Positions 25,213 through 33,827 of a stretch of DNA of 64,000 bases are shown piece by piece (position 1 is the first letter of the stretch; the number at the start of each line of letters is the position of its first letter). The stretch is from contig NZ_SBIV01000001.1 of the NCBI RefSeq assembly GCF_004765795.1, positions 62,001 through 126,000 on the forward strand, written 5' to 3'. The translations under genes were made by a program, and so were the position numbers. This stretch comes from Halorussus marinus (GTDB taxonomy: Archaea > Halobacteriota > Halobacteria > Halobacteriales > Haladaptataceae). Below the pieces are notes generated by a model. The model did no database searches, was not told the origin of the DNA, and saw only the letters and a list, made by a program, of their open reading frames with translations.

Positions 25213-25295
25213 GCTCGGTGTAGCGCCTCGGGAACCGACCCCGCGGCGTCGACTCCGGAACTGTCTTGTCTCCGACACCGAGACGTCTACACACG

Positions 25296-25775
25296 ATGGT
25301 AGACGTAGGCGATCACGCACCCGACTTCACCGCACCGCTCGCCGACGGCGACGTCTCGGAGTTCACCCTCTCGGACCACCTCGACGAAGCGCCGCTCGTG
25401 CTGGCGTTCTTCCCCGGCGCGTTCACCAGCGTCTGCACGGCGGAGCTCTGTACGTTCGAGTCCGAGCTCGCCGCCTACGAGGACGTCGGCGCGACGGTGT
25501 ACGGCATCAGCGTCGACTCGCCGTTCGCGCTGAACGAGTTCCGCGATCGGGAGGGACTCAGCTTCGGGTTGGTCAGCGACTCCAACAAGGGGATCGTCGA
25601 CGACTACGACGTCGTGATGGATTTCGCCGACCTCGGCTACTACGGGGTCGCCAAGCGCGCCGTCTTCGTCGTCGACGGGGACCGAACGGTCACCTACCGG
25701 TGGGTCAGCGACGACCCGGGCGTCGAACCCGACTACGACGCGGTCGAGGCGGCCGCCGCCGACGCCGCGGAGTAG
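25296..25775 (+). CDS. peroxiredoxin, BCP/PrxQ type
   Basis: 159 residues from ATG 25296 (MVDVGDHAPDF). The peroxidatic cysteine is C47 in PGAFTSVCTAEL; C52 lies five residues on, the spacing of the resolving cysteine in BCP/PrxQ enzymes. It reduces peroxides with thiols in the cytosol. The rest follows the thioredoxin fold, with VYGISVDSPFALNEF and RAVFVVDGDRTVTYRWV. It is divergent from tatA. Confidence 0.94.
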   Translation: MVDVGDHAPDFTAPLADGDVSEFTLSDHLDEAPLVLAFFPGAFTSVCTAELCTFESELAAYEDVGATVYGISVDSPFALNEFRDREGLSFGLVSDSNKGIVDDYDVVMDFADLGYYGVAKRAVFVVDGDRTVTYRWVSDDPGVEPDYDAVEAAAADAAE

Positions 25776-25809
25776 CCGCCCCGACCGGTCGCCGGCCGCG
25801 GGCCGAGAG

Positions 25810-25817
25810 CTTTTATC
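25810..25817 (+). promoter_or_regulatory. TATA box of the HD-domain gene
   Basis: CTTTTATC lies about 28 nt before the ATG at 25841, supporting that start over the in-frame ATG at 25832. Confidence 0.55.
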
Positions 25818-25840
25818 CGCTGGCGACCGAGATGCACCGT

Positions 25841-26662
25841 ATGAGCGAAATCGACGAGACCGACGACCGGCGGCGGGTGTACGACCCCGAGGACGACCAC
25901 CCGTTCCCGGACGAGCGACTCAACGAGGTGTTGGCGTTCATCGACGACGACCCCGAGATTCAGACCTACCTCCGCGCCCAGAACGTCAATCCGGTCGATC
26001 GGAAGGGGTACAACGACCACGGGAGCAAGCACATCGAGATCGTTCGCGACCGGGCGCTTGCTCTCTACGAACTCCTCAAGGACGGCGGCGTGGAGTTCAA
26101 CGGCGCGGCCGATCAGGGCCTGACCGAGGCCGACGAGAGCGTGATCATCGCACTGGCGGCGACGATCCACGACATCGGCCACGTCGTCCACCGCGACGAC
26201 CACGCCTACTGGTCGATCCCGCTCGCCGCGGACCTGCTCGATCGCGTGTTGCCCGAACTCGGCTTCTACGACACCGAGGAGACCGTCCGCGTGAAAGGCG
26301 AGATCCTCCACGCGATCCTGTGTCACCACACCGAGGAAGACCCCCTGACGACCGAGGCCGGCGTGCTCCGGGTCGCAGACGCCCTCGACATGGAGATGGG
26401 CCGCTCGCGGATCCCCTACGAACAGGGCGGCCGGGGGATCAACACCGTCTCGAGCCAGGCCATCCAGCGGGTGTCGCTGATGGAGGGCGGGTCGGTCCCG
26501 GTGCTCGTCGAGATCGAGATGCTGAACGCCGCGGGCGTCTTCCAGGTCGACAACCTCCTGAAGGCGAAGTTGCAGGACTCCGGGCTCGAAGAACTGATCC
26601 GGATCGTCGCGGTCAACATCCGCGAGGACGGCAACCAACTGGTCGAGCGCGTCGAACTCTAG
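25841..26662 (+). CDS. HD-domain phosphohydrolase
   Basis: 273 residues from ATG 25841. Metal ligands of the HD fold are visible: H64 (GSKHIEIV), H110-D111 with H114 in TIHDIGHVVH, the CHHTEED segment near 161-167 and D180 in RVADALDME. Such enzymes dephosphorylate nucleotides or cyclic nucleotides; the substrate is unknown here. The C-terminal part, with VLVEIEMLNAAGVFQVD, is conserved in haloarchaea. It shares a CTAG palindrome with the convergent glycosyltransferase stop. Confidence 0.88.
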   Translation: MSEIDETDDRRRVYDPEDDHPFPDERLNEVLAFIDDDPEIQTYLRAQNVNPVDRKGYNDHGSKHIEIVRDRALALYELLKDGGVEFNGAADQGLTEADESVIIALAATIHDIGHVVHRDDHAYWSIPLAADLLDRVLPELGFYDTEETVRVKGEILHAILCHHTEEDPLTTEAGVLRVADALDMEMGRSRIPYEQGGRGINTVSSQAIQRVSLMEGGSVPVLVEIEMLNAAGVFQVDNLLKAKLQDSGLEELIRIVAVNIREDGNQLVERVEL

Positions 26663-27768
26663 CGGACCGACTCGTAGACGCTCCGGAGCCGTTCGACCGC
26701 TCGCTCGACGCTGGTCGCCTCGCGTCGGTCGAGACACGTCTCTCGGAGCTCCTCGCGGGCCCCCAGTGTCCGACGGATCGCCGCCCGGAACCCCTCGATG
26801 TCGCCGCTCTCGTAGTGGAATCCGGTTTCGCCCTCCCGGATCGTGTCGGCGAGCGCGCCCGCGTTCGCGCCGACGACCGGCGTGCCACACGCGTTGGCTT
26901 CGAGCGCCACCAGCCCCTGCGTCTCGACCGGGCTCGGGAACGCGAAGGCATCGAGCGCCGAGTAGAACGCGGGGAGGTCCTCGCGGTCCAGAAAGCCGAG
27001 GAACCGGGCGTCGGCACCCAGCCTCTCGGCCTGTGCTTCGAGGTCGTCGCGGGCCGGCCCGTCGCCGCCGAACACGACGGTCACGTCCATGTCGGCCGCC
27101 GCCATCACGAGCTCCGAGAGGCGCTTCTCGTAGCCGTGGCGCCCGGTGTAGCCGATCAGCGGGCGGTCGTCGTCGCCCGGGAGGTCGTAGCTGTCGAGGA
27201 AGTCATCGGTCTCGACGGGGCGGAACCGCTCGGTGTCGACGCCGTTCGGGACCACCTCGACGGGGGTGTCGACGCCGACCTCCTCGCGCAGGTGGTCGCG
27301 GGTCGACCCGGAGGGCGCAAGCACCGCGTCGGCGCGGCCGAAGAACCACCGCTCGTACACCTCCGAGAGCCGACCGACCAGCGACGCCACGGTCTCGGTC
27401 GGGGCGACGTACTCGGCGTACTCGCTGGTCGGCGTGTGGTACGAGGCCACCAGCGGGACGTCCCGGTCGCGCGCGAGCCGGAGCCCGCCCAGCCCGATGC
27501 TGAACGGCGTGTGAGCGTGGACGACCTCGGCGTCCCTGACCGCCTCGGGAATCGTGGGCGTGCCGAGTCGGAACCCCTCGTAGAACGGGAACGGGAGGCT
27601 CCCGACGGGGTGTTCGCCGTCGGTCGGTCGGTGGCCGTCGGCGCTCGGGTAAACCACGTCCATCCGCCCGCCTGCCCGCTCCCAGCGGTCGCGCCACGAC
27701 GCGATCGTGTAGGTCACGCCGTTGACGGTCGGGAGATAGGTGTCGGTGAACGCGGCGACCTGTTCCAT
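26659..27768 (-). CDS. glycosyltransferase family 4 protein
   Basis: 369 residues with a GT-B fold. N-terminal acceptor half: FTDTYLPTVNGVTYTI and VHAHTPFSIG; the C-terminal nucleotide-sugar half shows the FPSPVETQGLVALEANACGTP motif with the EX7E glutamates. The N-terminal part resembles GT4 enzymes that glycosylate diacylglycerol or archaeol, so a glycolipid role is plausible, by inference. It is 33 bp downstream of a second GT4 gene on the same strand. Confidence 0.92.
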   Translation of the reverse strand: MEQVAAFTDTYLPTVNGVTYTIASWRDRWERAGGRMDVVYPSADGHRPTDGEHPVGSLPFPFYEGFRLGTPTIPEAVRDAEVVHAHTPFSIGLGGLRLARDRDVPLVASYHTPTSEYAEYVAPTETVASLVGRLSEVYERWFFGRADAVLAPSGSTRDHLREEVGVDTPVEVVPNGVDTERFRPVETDDFLDSYDLPGDDDRPLIGYTGRHGYEKRLSELVMAAADMDVTVVFGGDGPARDDLEAQAERLGADARFLGFLDREDLPAFYSALDAFAFPSPVETQGLVALEANACGTPVVGANAGALADTIREGETGFHYESGDIEGFRAAIRRTLGAREELRETCLDRREATSVERAVERLRSVYESVR

Positions 27769-27801
27769 TGTCGGCCTCTTTGGGAACCGATAGTTAAGAC
27801 C

Positions 27802-28821
27802 TTATGAAGTCTGGCCGGCGCCGGAGTCGCCAGCGAGGTCGCGGTACAGTTCGACGAGGTCGTCGCCGACCGCTTCGATGGTGAACGCCTCGCTTTTGGC
27901 CGCGGCGTTGGCCCCGATGCGTTCGCGCAGGTCCGGATCGCGCATGGCGTCGAGTTCGGCCTCGAAGTCCCCGGTCGCCTTCAGGCAGTGAGTCCCGTCT
28001 TCGAGCCAGTCGTAGGTGGGGATGTCCCGGATCACGAGCGGCTTGCCACAGCCCATCGCTTCGAGGAGCGCGATGCCCTCGTTCTCGTTTTTCGACGGCC
28101 AGAAGAAGACGTCGCCCGCGGCGAACCCGCCCCGGACGTCCTCGATGTAGCCGGTGAACGTGCAGTTGTCGGGCGCGCTCTCGACCAGCCGCTTGGTGTC
28201 GCGGCTCTTGAGGACCCGATCGAGTTCGCCGCCCGCGGGGTTGAGATAGCCGAACCACACGAAGTCGAGGTCGGGCATCGCCCGCGCGGTCTCGACGAAC
28301 GCCTCCAGTCCCTTGCGCTTGATGACGTGGCCGACGTTGAACACCACCGGCGGATCGAGGTCGTAGCGGTCGAGATACTCCTCGCGGAGGTCCTCGAACC
28401 CCGCGAGCGCGTCGGGGTCGAACCCGTTGCTGATGACCGTCTTCGGGGCGTCCGCGTACCCCGCGACGACCTCGCGGTTGTGGTCGGAGGGACACACGAG
28501 GTGGTCGGCCAGCGAGTAGGCGTACTCCAGATACGGCCCCATGGGCTTTGCGAGGAGATTCGAGAACGCGAAGCTCTCCCGGAAGTCCTCGGCGGTCTGG
28601 TGGGCGTGGACGAGGACGGGGACGCCGCGCTGTCGGGCCTTCCGCGCGTAGTAGATCGACTTCGGGCCCATGTTGTTGAGGTGGAGCAGGTCGGCGTCGA
28701 GCGTCGGCTCGGTGGTGTACGCGACGCCCCGGCGGTCCATGATCTCGCGCTGGTTCGCGACCGACTGGGCGTGGCCGCCGGTGATGTACGCCTCCCACTC
28801 GAAGTAGTGGCTCACCTTCAT
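27802..28821 (-). CDS. glycosyltransferase family 4 protein
   Basis: 339 residues, GT-B fold. The N-terminal half starts MKVSHYFEWEAYITGGHAQSV; the motif PKSIYYARKA and VLVHAHQTAEDFRESFA follow. The donor half contains FNVGHVIKRKGLEAFVE, then VFFWPSKNENEGIALLEAMGC with the EX7E glutamates. It forms a two-gene unit with the 26659-27768 transferase, suggesting two successive sugar additions to one acceptor, perhaps a membrane glycolipid. Confidence 0.92.
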   Translation of the reverse strand: MKVSHYFEWEAYITGGHAQSVANQREIMDRRGVAYTTEPTLDADLLHLNNMGPKSIYYARKARQRGVPVLVHAHQTAEDFRESFAFSNLLAKPMGPYLEYAYSLADHLVCPSDHNREVVAGYADAPKTVISNGFDPDALAGFEDLREEYLDRYDLDPPVVFNVGHVIKRKGLEAFVETARAMPDLDFVWFGYLNPAGGELDRVLKSRDTKRLVESAPDNCTFTGYIEDVRGGFAAGDVFFWPSKNENEGIALLEAMGCGKPLVIRDIPTYDWLEDGTHCLKATGDFEAELDAMRDPDLRERIGANAAAKSEAFTIEAVGDDLVELYRDLAGDSGAGQTS

Positions 28822-29023
28822 AGTCGTTCGCGGCCGGCGAACCGGCCGTCGGTGTGGGGGCGAAGACGCGGCCCGGCCAAAATCCTACCGGAACGCACCC
28901 GCCCGACCCGGAAGAAATCGAAAACTATTTACGTTGTTCGTAGGATGACCCCCATGGGGCAACTCAGGATACCTTCTATCCTTGTCCTGGTTCGCCCCGG
29001 AAACCCCCACCCCCCATTCCCAC

Positions 29024-29302
29024 ATGTCCATAGCCGAAGAACGCATCGAGCGCCTCGCCGGCCTCGCTCGCGACGCCGCCGCCGAGTGTCGCGACGACCG
29101 CGCCCGGGAGTACGTCCGACTCGCCCGCCGACTCGCCGAGCGCAATCGCCTCTCGCTCCCCCGCGATTTCCAGCGGTTCGCCTGCGACGCCTGCGACGCC
29201 TACCTCCGCCCCGGGAAAAACGCCCGGGTCCGCCTCCAGGACGGCCACGTCGTCCTCACCTGCGACTGCGGGTCCCACGCCCGATACCCCTACGACTCCT
29301 GA
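29024..29302 (+). CDS. rnp4: ribonuclease P protein component 4 (Rpp21/Rpr2 family)
   Basis: 92 residues. An N-terminal helical region (IAEERIERLAGLARDAA, ARRLAERNRLSLPR) precedes the four-cysteine zinc ribbon: C72-x2-C75 (ACDACDAYLRPG) and the CDCGSH pair. This is the archaeal Rpp21 arrangement, a subunit of RNase P that trims tRNA 5' leaders. It lies before a CRM-domain RNA-binding gene, forming a small RNA-processing cluster. Confidence 0.93.
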   Translation: MSIAEERIERLAGLARDAAAECRDDRAREYVRLARRLAERNRLSLPRDFQRFACDACDAYLRPGKNARVRLQDGHVVLTCDCGSHARYPYDS

Positions 29303-29373
29303 GTTCGCGCCGTCGCGTCGCGGTCGTCACCCGTTCCATGCCCTTTAAGCCGCTTCGTTTCCCAGAACGGGGT

Positions 29374-29619
29374 ATGACCGACGAGGACCTCCGTAAACAG
29401 GCCCACGACCTCGACGTGACCGTCTGGGTCGGCAAGGCCGGCATCGACTCGGTGACAGACGAACTCGCCGACCAACTCCAGGACCGCGAGCTCGTGAAAG
29501 TCAAGTTCCTCCGGGCGGCTCGGGGCGGCACGACGACCGACGACCTCGCCGAGGAGCTCGCGGACGCGGTGAACGCCGACCTGATCGAGACGCGCGGGAA
29601 CACCGCGACGCTCCACTGA
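29374..29619 (+). CDS. YhbY/CRM-domain RNA-binding protein
   Basis: 81 residues from ATG 29374. It matches the CRM (YhbY) fold: LRKQAHDLDVTVWVGKAGI, the GxxG-like VGKAG loop, and ELVKVKFL followed by a C-terminal ETRGNTATLH. These proteins bind pre-rRNA or intron RNA and assist ribosome assembly. It lies 71 bp downstream of rnp4 and overlaps mscS by one base. Confidence 0.93.
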   Translation: MTDEDLRKQAHDLDVTVWVGKAGIDSVTDELADQLQDRELVKVKFLRAARGGTTTDDLAEELADAVNADLIETRGNTATLH

Positions 29620-30497
29620 TGGTCGAAGCCCTCCCGTTCCTCGAATCCGCGCTCGGAAGCTACGCGCTCGCGGTGACCCAAGCCCTCTACTTCGTCGTCT
29701 CGTTCGCCGCGATCTATCTGGCCGGCCGGCTGACGGTCGTGCCGCTGGTCGGGCGCTTTCTCGATCGGCGCGACCTCGACAGGCACGCACGGCGACCGCT
29801 GGTGAAGCTGACGAAGTTCGCCGTGGTGTTCGTCGCGGTCTCGGTGGCCTTCGGGTTCGCCGACTACGGCAACTTCCTCACCTCGCTGGCGACGATCGCG
29901 GCCGCGGCCACCCTCGCCATCGGCTTCGCGATGCAGGACGTCATCGCCAACTTCGTCGCGGGCGTGTTCATCTACACCGACGGGCCGTTCAAGATCGGCG
30001 ACTGGATCGAGTGGGACAACGGCAGTTACTCGGGGGTCGTCGAGGACATCGGCCTCCGGGTCACCCGGGTCCGGACCTTCGACAACGAACTGCTGACGGT
30101 GCCAAACTCCCAGCTCACAGACGGCGTGATCAAGAACCCGGTCGACGGCGAGCGCCTCCGGCTGAAGTTCCTGTTCGGGATCGGGTACGACGACGACATC
30201 GATCGTGCGACCGAGATCATCGTCGAGGAGGCACGATCTCACCCCGACATCTTGGACGACCCCGCGCCGTCGGTCCGACTGACCGAACTCGGCGACTCGT
30301 CGGTCGGCCTCCAGTCGCGCATCTGGATCGACGATCCGAGCCGGGCCGACTACGTCAAGACTCGCGGCGAGTACGTCACGAGCGTCAAAGAGCGGTTCGA
30401 CGAGGAGGGAATCGACATTCCGTACCCGAACCGCACACTCGAGGGCGGACTGGAGCTGACGAACGTCGAGGGACAGATCGAGCCCACCGACGACTAA
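29619..30497 (+). CDS. small-conductance mechanosensitive channel (MscS family)
   Basis: 292 residues. N-terminal helices, then the pore-lining segment with LATIAAAATLAIGFAMQDVI, followed by the VFIYTDGPFKIGDWIEW beta domain signature of MscS and GVVEDIGLRVTRVRTFDNE. The C-terminal cytoplasmic alpha/beta domain ends at DIPYPNRTLE. It opens under membrane tension, releasing solutes on hypo-osmotic shock. ATG overlaps the upstream TGA. Confidence 0.94.
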   Translation: MVEALPFLESALGSYALAVTQALYFVVSFAAIYLAGRLTVVPLVGRFLDRRDLDRHARRPLVKLTKFAVVFVAVSVAFGFADYGNFLTSLATIAAAATLAIGFAMQDVIANFVAGVFIYTDGPFKIGDWIEWDNGSYSGVVEDIGLRVTRVRTFDNELLTVPNSQLTDGVIKNPVDGERLRLKFLFGIGYDDDIDRATEIIVEEARSHPDILDDPAPSVRLTELGDSSVGLQSRIWIDDPSRADYVKTRGEYVTSVKERFDEEGIDIPYPNRTLEGGLELTNVEGQIEPTDD

Positions 30498-30500
30498 CAC

Positions 30501-30876
30501 AACCTTTTGCAGCGGTCGGCGCGTGAACGCGCCTCCCTTGGAAAACGTTGATGAAAAACCTGCGTCACCCTTTCAGTCGCTTCGCTCCTTCGGGGGTTCC
30601 TCGGTCCGCTCGCTCGGGCTTCGCCTTCGCTCGCGGCGGATGACCGTGTACGACGGAGAAGGGACGAGCCAAGCGAGAGTAGGATGCGTCTCGGCTGGTG
30701 TCGCGTTCCGTTGCGGTAGAGTACGAGTCGCTGTACCGCGAGCGAACGCAGTGAGCGAGCGGACAAAGCGACGACCGGAGCGAAGCGGAGGGAGGAGCGC
30801 CGTGTTTTTCATCAACGTTTTCCAAGCGAGGGAGTGACGAGCCGACGGCTCGCCCTCCCGAGCGCAGTAAAAGGTT
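30501..30876. repeat. AACCTTTT-tipped inverted-repeat element between mscS and SRP RNA
   Basis: The two ends are inverted copies: the left end AACCTTTTGC ... GGAAAACGTTGATGAAAAAC (30501-30559) is matched by the reverse complement of the right end, TTTTTCATCAACGTTTTCC ... AGTAAAAGGTT. The arms are about 60-75 bp with gaps; the middle is rich in GCGAGCGAACGCAGTGAGCG. It has no ORF of credible quality. Each tip offers a T-run to the transcript running into it: mscS from the left and SRP RNA from the right. Confidence 0.75.
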
Positions 30877-30884
30877 GTATGAAT

Positions 30885-31197
30885 AGGTGGACGGCCGGCG
30901 TTGCCCGGCGTTCCGCGTCGGGGAGTCCCGGTCGCGTCCTCCACCCCGCAACCCTGCGAGCGATAGCTGTCCAGTGGTCCGGTGCTCACTTCCGTGCCTG
31001 ACGGATTGCCACCGGCTAACCTCGACTGCGACGCTCCTGCGAGCGTCCGCCGAGGACCGCTATCCCCGCAGGACGAGGCTTCGAAGTCGGCTTCCGGGGC
31101 CCGGCGCGGTCTGACCGGACGCCTCCGGGGTTCGGCCCCCGCTAAAGACCATAGTGCGGGTGGAGAGCAGGGCCTAACTGCCCGACCTAGTCCATCT
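30885..31197 (-). ncRNA. ffs: signal recognition particle RNA (7S RNA)
   Basis: On the minus strand the helix-8 signature GTCAGGCACGGAAGTGAGCAC (30982-31002) matches the SRP54-binding loop, and near the 5' end CTAGGTCGGGCAGTTAGG matches the archaeal SRP RNA 5' domain. The first bases AGATGGAC pair with the last, GTCCACCT, to form the terminal helix 1, which fixes the ends at about 31197 and 30885 (313 nt, normal for haloarchaea). It guides membrane-protein ribosomes to the translocon. The 3' end runs into the AACCTTTT T-run. Confidence 0.92.
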
Positions 31198-31215
31198 CGG
31201 AGTAGTCGCCCCGGA

Positions 31216-31221
31216 CTTAAG
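31216..31221 (-). promoter_or_regulatory. TATA-like box of SRP RNA
   Basis: CTTAAG lies about 20-25 nt upstream of the inferred 5' end of the SRP RNA, in the only AT-rich sequence between it and the upstream gene. Confidence 0.45.
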
Positions 31222-31234
31222 GACCTTTCGCAAA

Positions 31235-31690
31235 TCAGACGAGGGCGACGCCACCGACGACCGCAATGAACCCCGCGACCCCGACGAGCGCGTCCGGAAG
31301 GGCGCCCGCTCGGCGGTGGCGTCCCGAACAGGTCCCGGTTGTCGCCACCACGAGGACAGCGGCGACCCCCACCTTCGCGGCGAGCAGGCCTCGGAGCCCG
31401 ACCGCCGCGATGGCGGGCGGGAGGAACGCGAGCGCGTCCCGTCCGCTCGCGGTCGCGGCGAGGATCGCGGTCACGTCGGCGACCAGCAGACCGACGAGCG
31501 CCCCGACCGCGAGCGCCGATAGCGACGAGAGCCACGGCCACCCGTCGTCGCGGACGACGTACTCGCGGTCCGCCTCCGAGAGGAACTCCTCGTCGCGGAG
31601 CACCCAGGGCTCGCCGGACGCCGTCTCGCGGTCGCCGAGCGCGTCCGGGCCGGGGGCGTCGGCGGGGTCGGTCGCGTCGTTTCGTCTCAC
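31235..31690 (-). CDS. membrane protein with acidic N-terminus, unknown
   Basis: 151 residues from GTG 31690. About 60 hydrophilic residues (containing GEPWVLRDEEFLSEADREYV) precede four transmembrane helices. No family is recognised. It sits directly upstream of the SRP RNA gene on the same strand, 38 bp away, and 62 bp downstream of another small membrane gene. Confidence 0.65.
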   Translation of the reverse strand: MRRNDATDPADAPGPDALGDRETASGEPWVLRDEEFLSEADREYVVRDDGWPWLSSLSALAVGALVGLLVADVTAILAATASGRDALAFLPPAIAAVGLRGLLAAKVGVAAVLVVATTGTCSGRHRRAGALPDALVGVAGFIAVVGGVALV

Positions 31691-31752
31691 GCCGCCATCT
31701 CCGGCCGCCCGGGGCTTTGTTATGGGGCGGCTGTCGTCGGCGTAACCGTCGG

Positions 31753-32172
31753 TTACACCACTTGGCCGGCGTACCAGCCGGCGCTTCCCGCGACCGCGAG
31801 CGCGGCGCCGAACAGGGCCCACCGGTGGTAGTCAAAGGCGGCGTCGGTCGGGAAGCTTCCGACCACGTCGCCGGCGGCGATCGCCCACCACAGCGAGAGG
31901 ACGGCCATGAAGCCCCCGAGCACGACCGCCACACCCGCGGCGGTCTGCGGGTCCGTGCGGTCGTTCCGGCCGGCGGCGAAGACGATGACCGCCACGGCGG
32001 CGAACAGTCCGACGACGAGGTGGATCGGCACCGGGACCGGGACGCCGTAGTAGACGCTCGCCTCGGACGGCGAGATGAGGAAGTACGGTGCGACCACGGC
32101 CGCGAGGACCGCAAGCGCGGCGAGGACGCCCGCGGTCGGCGCGGCCGTCTCGGGGGAGCGTTCGCTCGACAT
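31753..32172 (-). CDS. four-helix membrane protein, unknown
   Basis: 139 residues from ATG 32172 (MSSERSPETAAPT). Four helices (about 15-35, 52-70, 82-103 and 122-139) with short loops. PYFLISPSEASVYYGVPVP lies between the first two. From memory it resembles a haloarchaeal family of unknown function (DUF7548), unverified. It is divergent from the coiled-coil gene at 32253. Confidence 0.65.
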   Translation of the reverse strand: MSSERSPETAAPTAGVLAALAVLAAVVAPYFLISPSEASVYYGVPVPVPIHLVVGLFAAVAVIVFAAGRNDRTDPQTAAGVAVVLGGFMAVLSLWWAIAAGDVVGSFPTDAAFDYHRWALFGAALAVAGSAGWYAGQVV

Positions 32173-32252
32173 ACCCGGGAGTTCCGGCCGGCTCTTAAAA
32201 AGGCCGGCGGTCGAGTCGGAAAAGTCACGTATCGCCGAACGCACTGTAGGGT

Positions 32253-32564
32253 ATGGGATTCGGAAGCACGGCCAAGAAGGTCCAGAAGCTCGCCGACACC
32301 GCAGAGAAGCTGTACAGCAAGCTCAACGAGCTCCGCGAGCAGGTCGTCGAGATGCGCGAGTCGGTCGACGCCACGACCGAGCGCGTCGAGACCCTCGAAC
32401 GCGAGATGGCCGAACAGCGCGCGCTCCTCGATGCCATCGCCCGACAGCAGGGCGTCGACGTCGACGACGTCGACGTCGAGTATCCGGCCGACACGACCGA
32501 AACGGACACAACTGGGGCCGGCGGAGCCGACGAGTCGGACGCGGCCGACGCCGCCGACGCATAA
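32253..32564 (+). CDS. DUF5798-like coiled-coil protein
   Basis: 103 residues: MGFGSTAKKVQKLADTAEK, then a continuous coiled coil of about 55 residues (EKLYSKLNELREQVVEMRES and further), and an acidic, Asp- and Thr-rich tail. This pattern matches the haloarchaeal DUF5798 family (label from memory). Function is unknown; the coiled coil suggests self-association. Confidence 0.75.
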   Translation: MGFGSTAKKVQKLADTAEKLYSKLNELREQVVEMRESVDATTERVETLEREMAEQRALLDAIARQQGVDVDDVDVEYPADTTETDTTGAGGADESDAADAADA

Positions 32565-32600
32565 AAAGCGTTAACAGCGACAGCAACTTTTGGCCAGACG

Positions 32601-33581
32601 ATGACGGACTACCGCACGCCGCTGGACTCCGTGCTGGAGACGGTCGGCGAGACGCCGCTGGTTCGCGTGCAGGCCGCACCGCCGGAGGTGCCGGTGTACG
32701 CCAAGCTCGAATCGTTCAACCCGGGCGCGAGCATCAAAGACCGCATCGGCAAGTACATGGTCGAAACGATGCTCGACCGCGGCGAGTTAGAGCCCGGCGG
32801 GACGGTCATCGAGCCGACCGCGGGCAACACCGGCATCGGGTTCGCCGTCGCGGCGGGCCAGCTCGACGTGGACGCGGTGTTCGTCGTTCCCGAGCGGTTC
32901 AGCGTCGAGAAACAGCAGTTGATGGCGGCGCTCGGCGCCGAAGTCATCAACACGCCCACCGACGAGGGGATGGGCGGGGCGATCGAGCGCGCTCACGAAC
33001 TCGCCGCCGAGTTGGACGATGCGGTGGTCCCCCAGCAGTTCTCGAACCCCCTGAACGTCGAGGCCCACTACGAGACCACCGGCCCGGAGATCTTCGAGGC
33101 GCTGGACGGCGAGGTCGGCGCGGTGGTCGCGGGGTGTGGAACCGCGGGCACCCTGATGGGGATCGCCGAATACGCCCTCGAACAGGACCCGGACGTCCAC
33201 GTCACCGCGGTCGAGCCCGAGGGGTCGCTGTACGCCGAGACGAAGGGCGAGGACCCCGAGGAGGCCGACTACAAGATCGAGGGCATCGGGACCCACGATC
33301 CCGCGACCAACGAGCTGTTCGATCCCGACCTCGTCGACGAGGTGGTTCAGGTCCCCGACCGGCGGGCCCACGAGGAACTGCGCCGGCTCGCCCGCGAGGA
33401 GGGCCAACTGGTCGCCTCCAGCGCGGGGGCGGCCAGCGCCGCGGCGCTCCACGTCGCCGAGCGGATCAGAGACGGCGAGATCGACGCGCCCCACGACAGC
33501 GTCGCGACGGTGTTCGCCGACTCCAGCGAGCGCTACCTCTCGAAGGGCATCTACCGGTCGTTCGAGGAGTGGGACGGGTAG
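32601..33581 (+). CDS. cysteine synthase / cystathionine beta-synthase family PLP enzyme
   Basis: 326 residues, fold type II. The PLP lysine is in FNPGASIKDRIG (about residue 45), and the phosphate loop in CGTAGTLMG (about 178-186). TAGNTGIG corresponds to the substrate loop. These features fit O-acetylserine or O-phosphoserine sulfhydrylase or cystathionine beta-synthase; the GASIKDR and TAGNTG spellings are common to all, so the exact substrate is not fixed. An upstream ATAAAAAGC element about 30 nt away supports the start. Confidence 0.88.
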   Translation: MTDYRTPLDSVLETVGETPLVRVQAAPPEVPVYAKLESFNPGASIKDRIGKYMVETMLDRGELEPGGTVIEPTAGNTGIGFAVAAGQLDVDAVFVVPERFSVEKQQLMAALGAEVINTPTDEGMGGAIERAHELAAELDDAVVPQQFSNPLNVEAHYETTGPEIFEALDGEVGAVVAGCGTAGTLMGIAEYALEQDPDVHVTAVEPEGSLYAETKGEDPEEADYKIEGIGTHDPATNELFDPDLVDEVVQVPDRRAHEELRRLAREEGQLVASSAGAASAAALHVAERIRDGEIDAPHDSVATVFADSSERYLSKGIYRSFEEWDG

Positions 33582-33658
33582 GGGCGGCGACCCCGGTCGA
33601 TCGCCGGGGCGACGCGGCCGGCGCGCCATTTTTCGGTCCCGAGCGGCTACGCTCGCGT

Positions 33659-33823
33659 ATGTCGCTGTCGACCTACCGGTGTCCCTGCGGGGCGACCCTC
33701 CGGTTCAGACAGGACCTCGCCAAAGAGCAGGCGACGACCCGCCCGCGGTGGAAGTGCGGGGACTGCGGGACGCCGGTGCCCGGACAGACCGCCGAGAAGC
33801 TCCGCCATCAGCACCCGAGCTGA
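33659..33823 (+). CDS. 54-residue zinc-ribbon protein
   Basis: ATG 33659. Four cysteines: C8-x-C10 in YRCPCGATLRF and C34-x2-C37 in KCGDCGTPVP form a zinc ribbon in a 54-residue protein that ends with LRHQHPS. Too short to have a second domain; likely a small nucleic-acid or metal binding protein. The frame is open far upstream but this start gives a compact protein, 77 bp after the cysteine synthase gene. Confidence 0.7.
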   Translation: MSLSTYRCPCGATLRFRQDLAKEQATTRPRWKCGDCGTPVPGQTAEKLRHQHPS

Positions 33824-33827
33824 GCCG

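Noticed and set aside
30565-32228. Long open frames through the SRP RNA region
   Set aside because: The region is an RNA gene and repeat; the frames have no protein-like composition.
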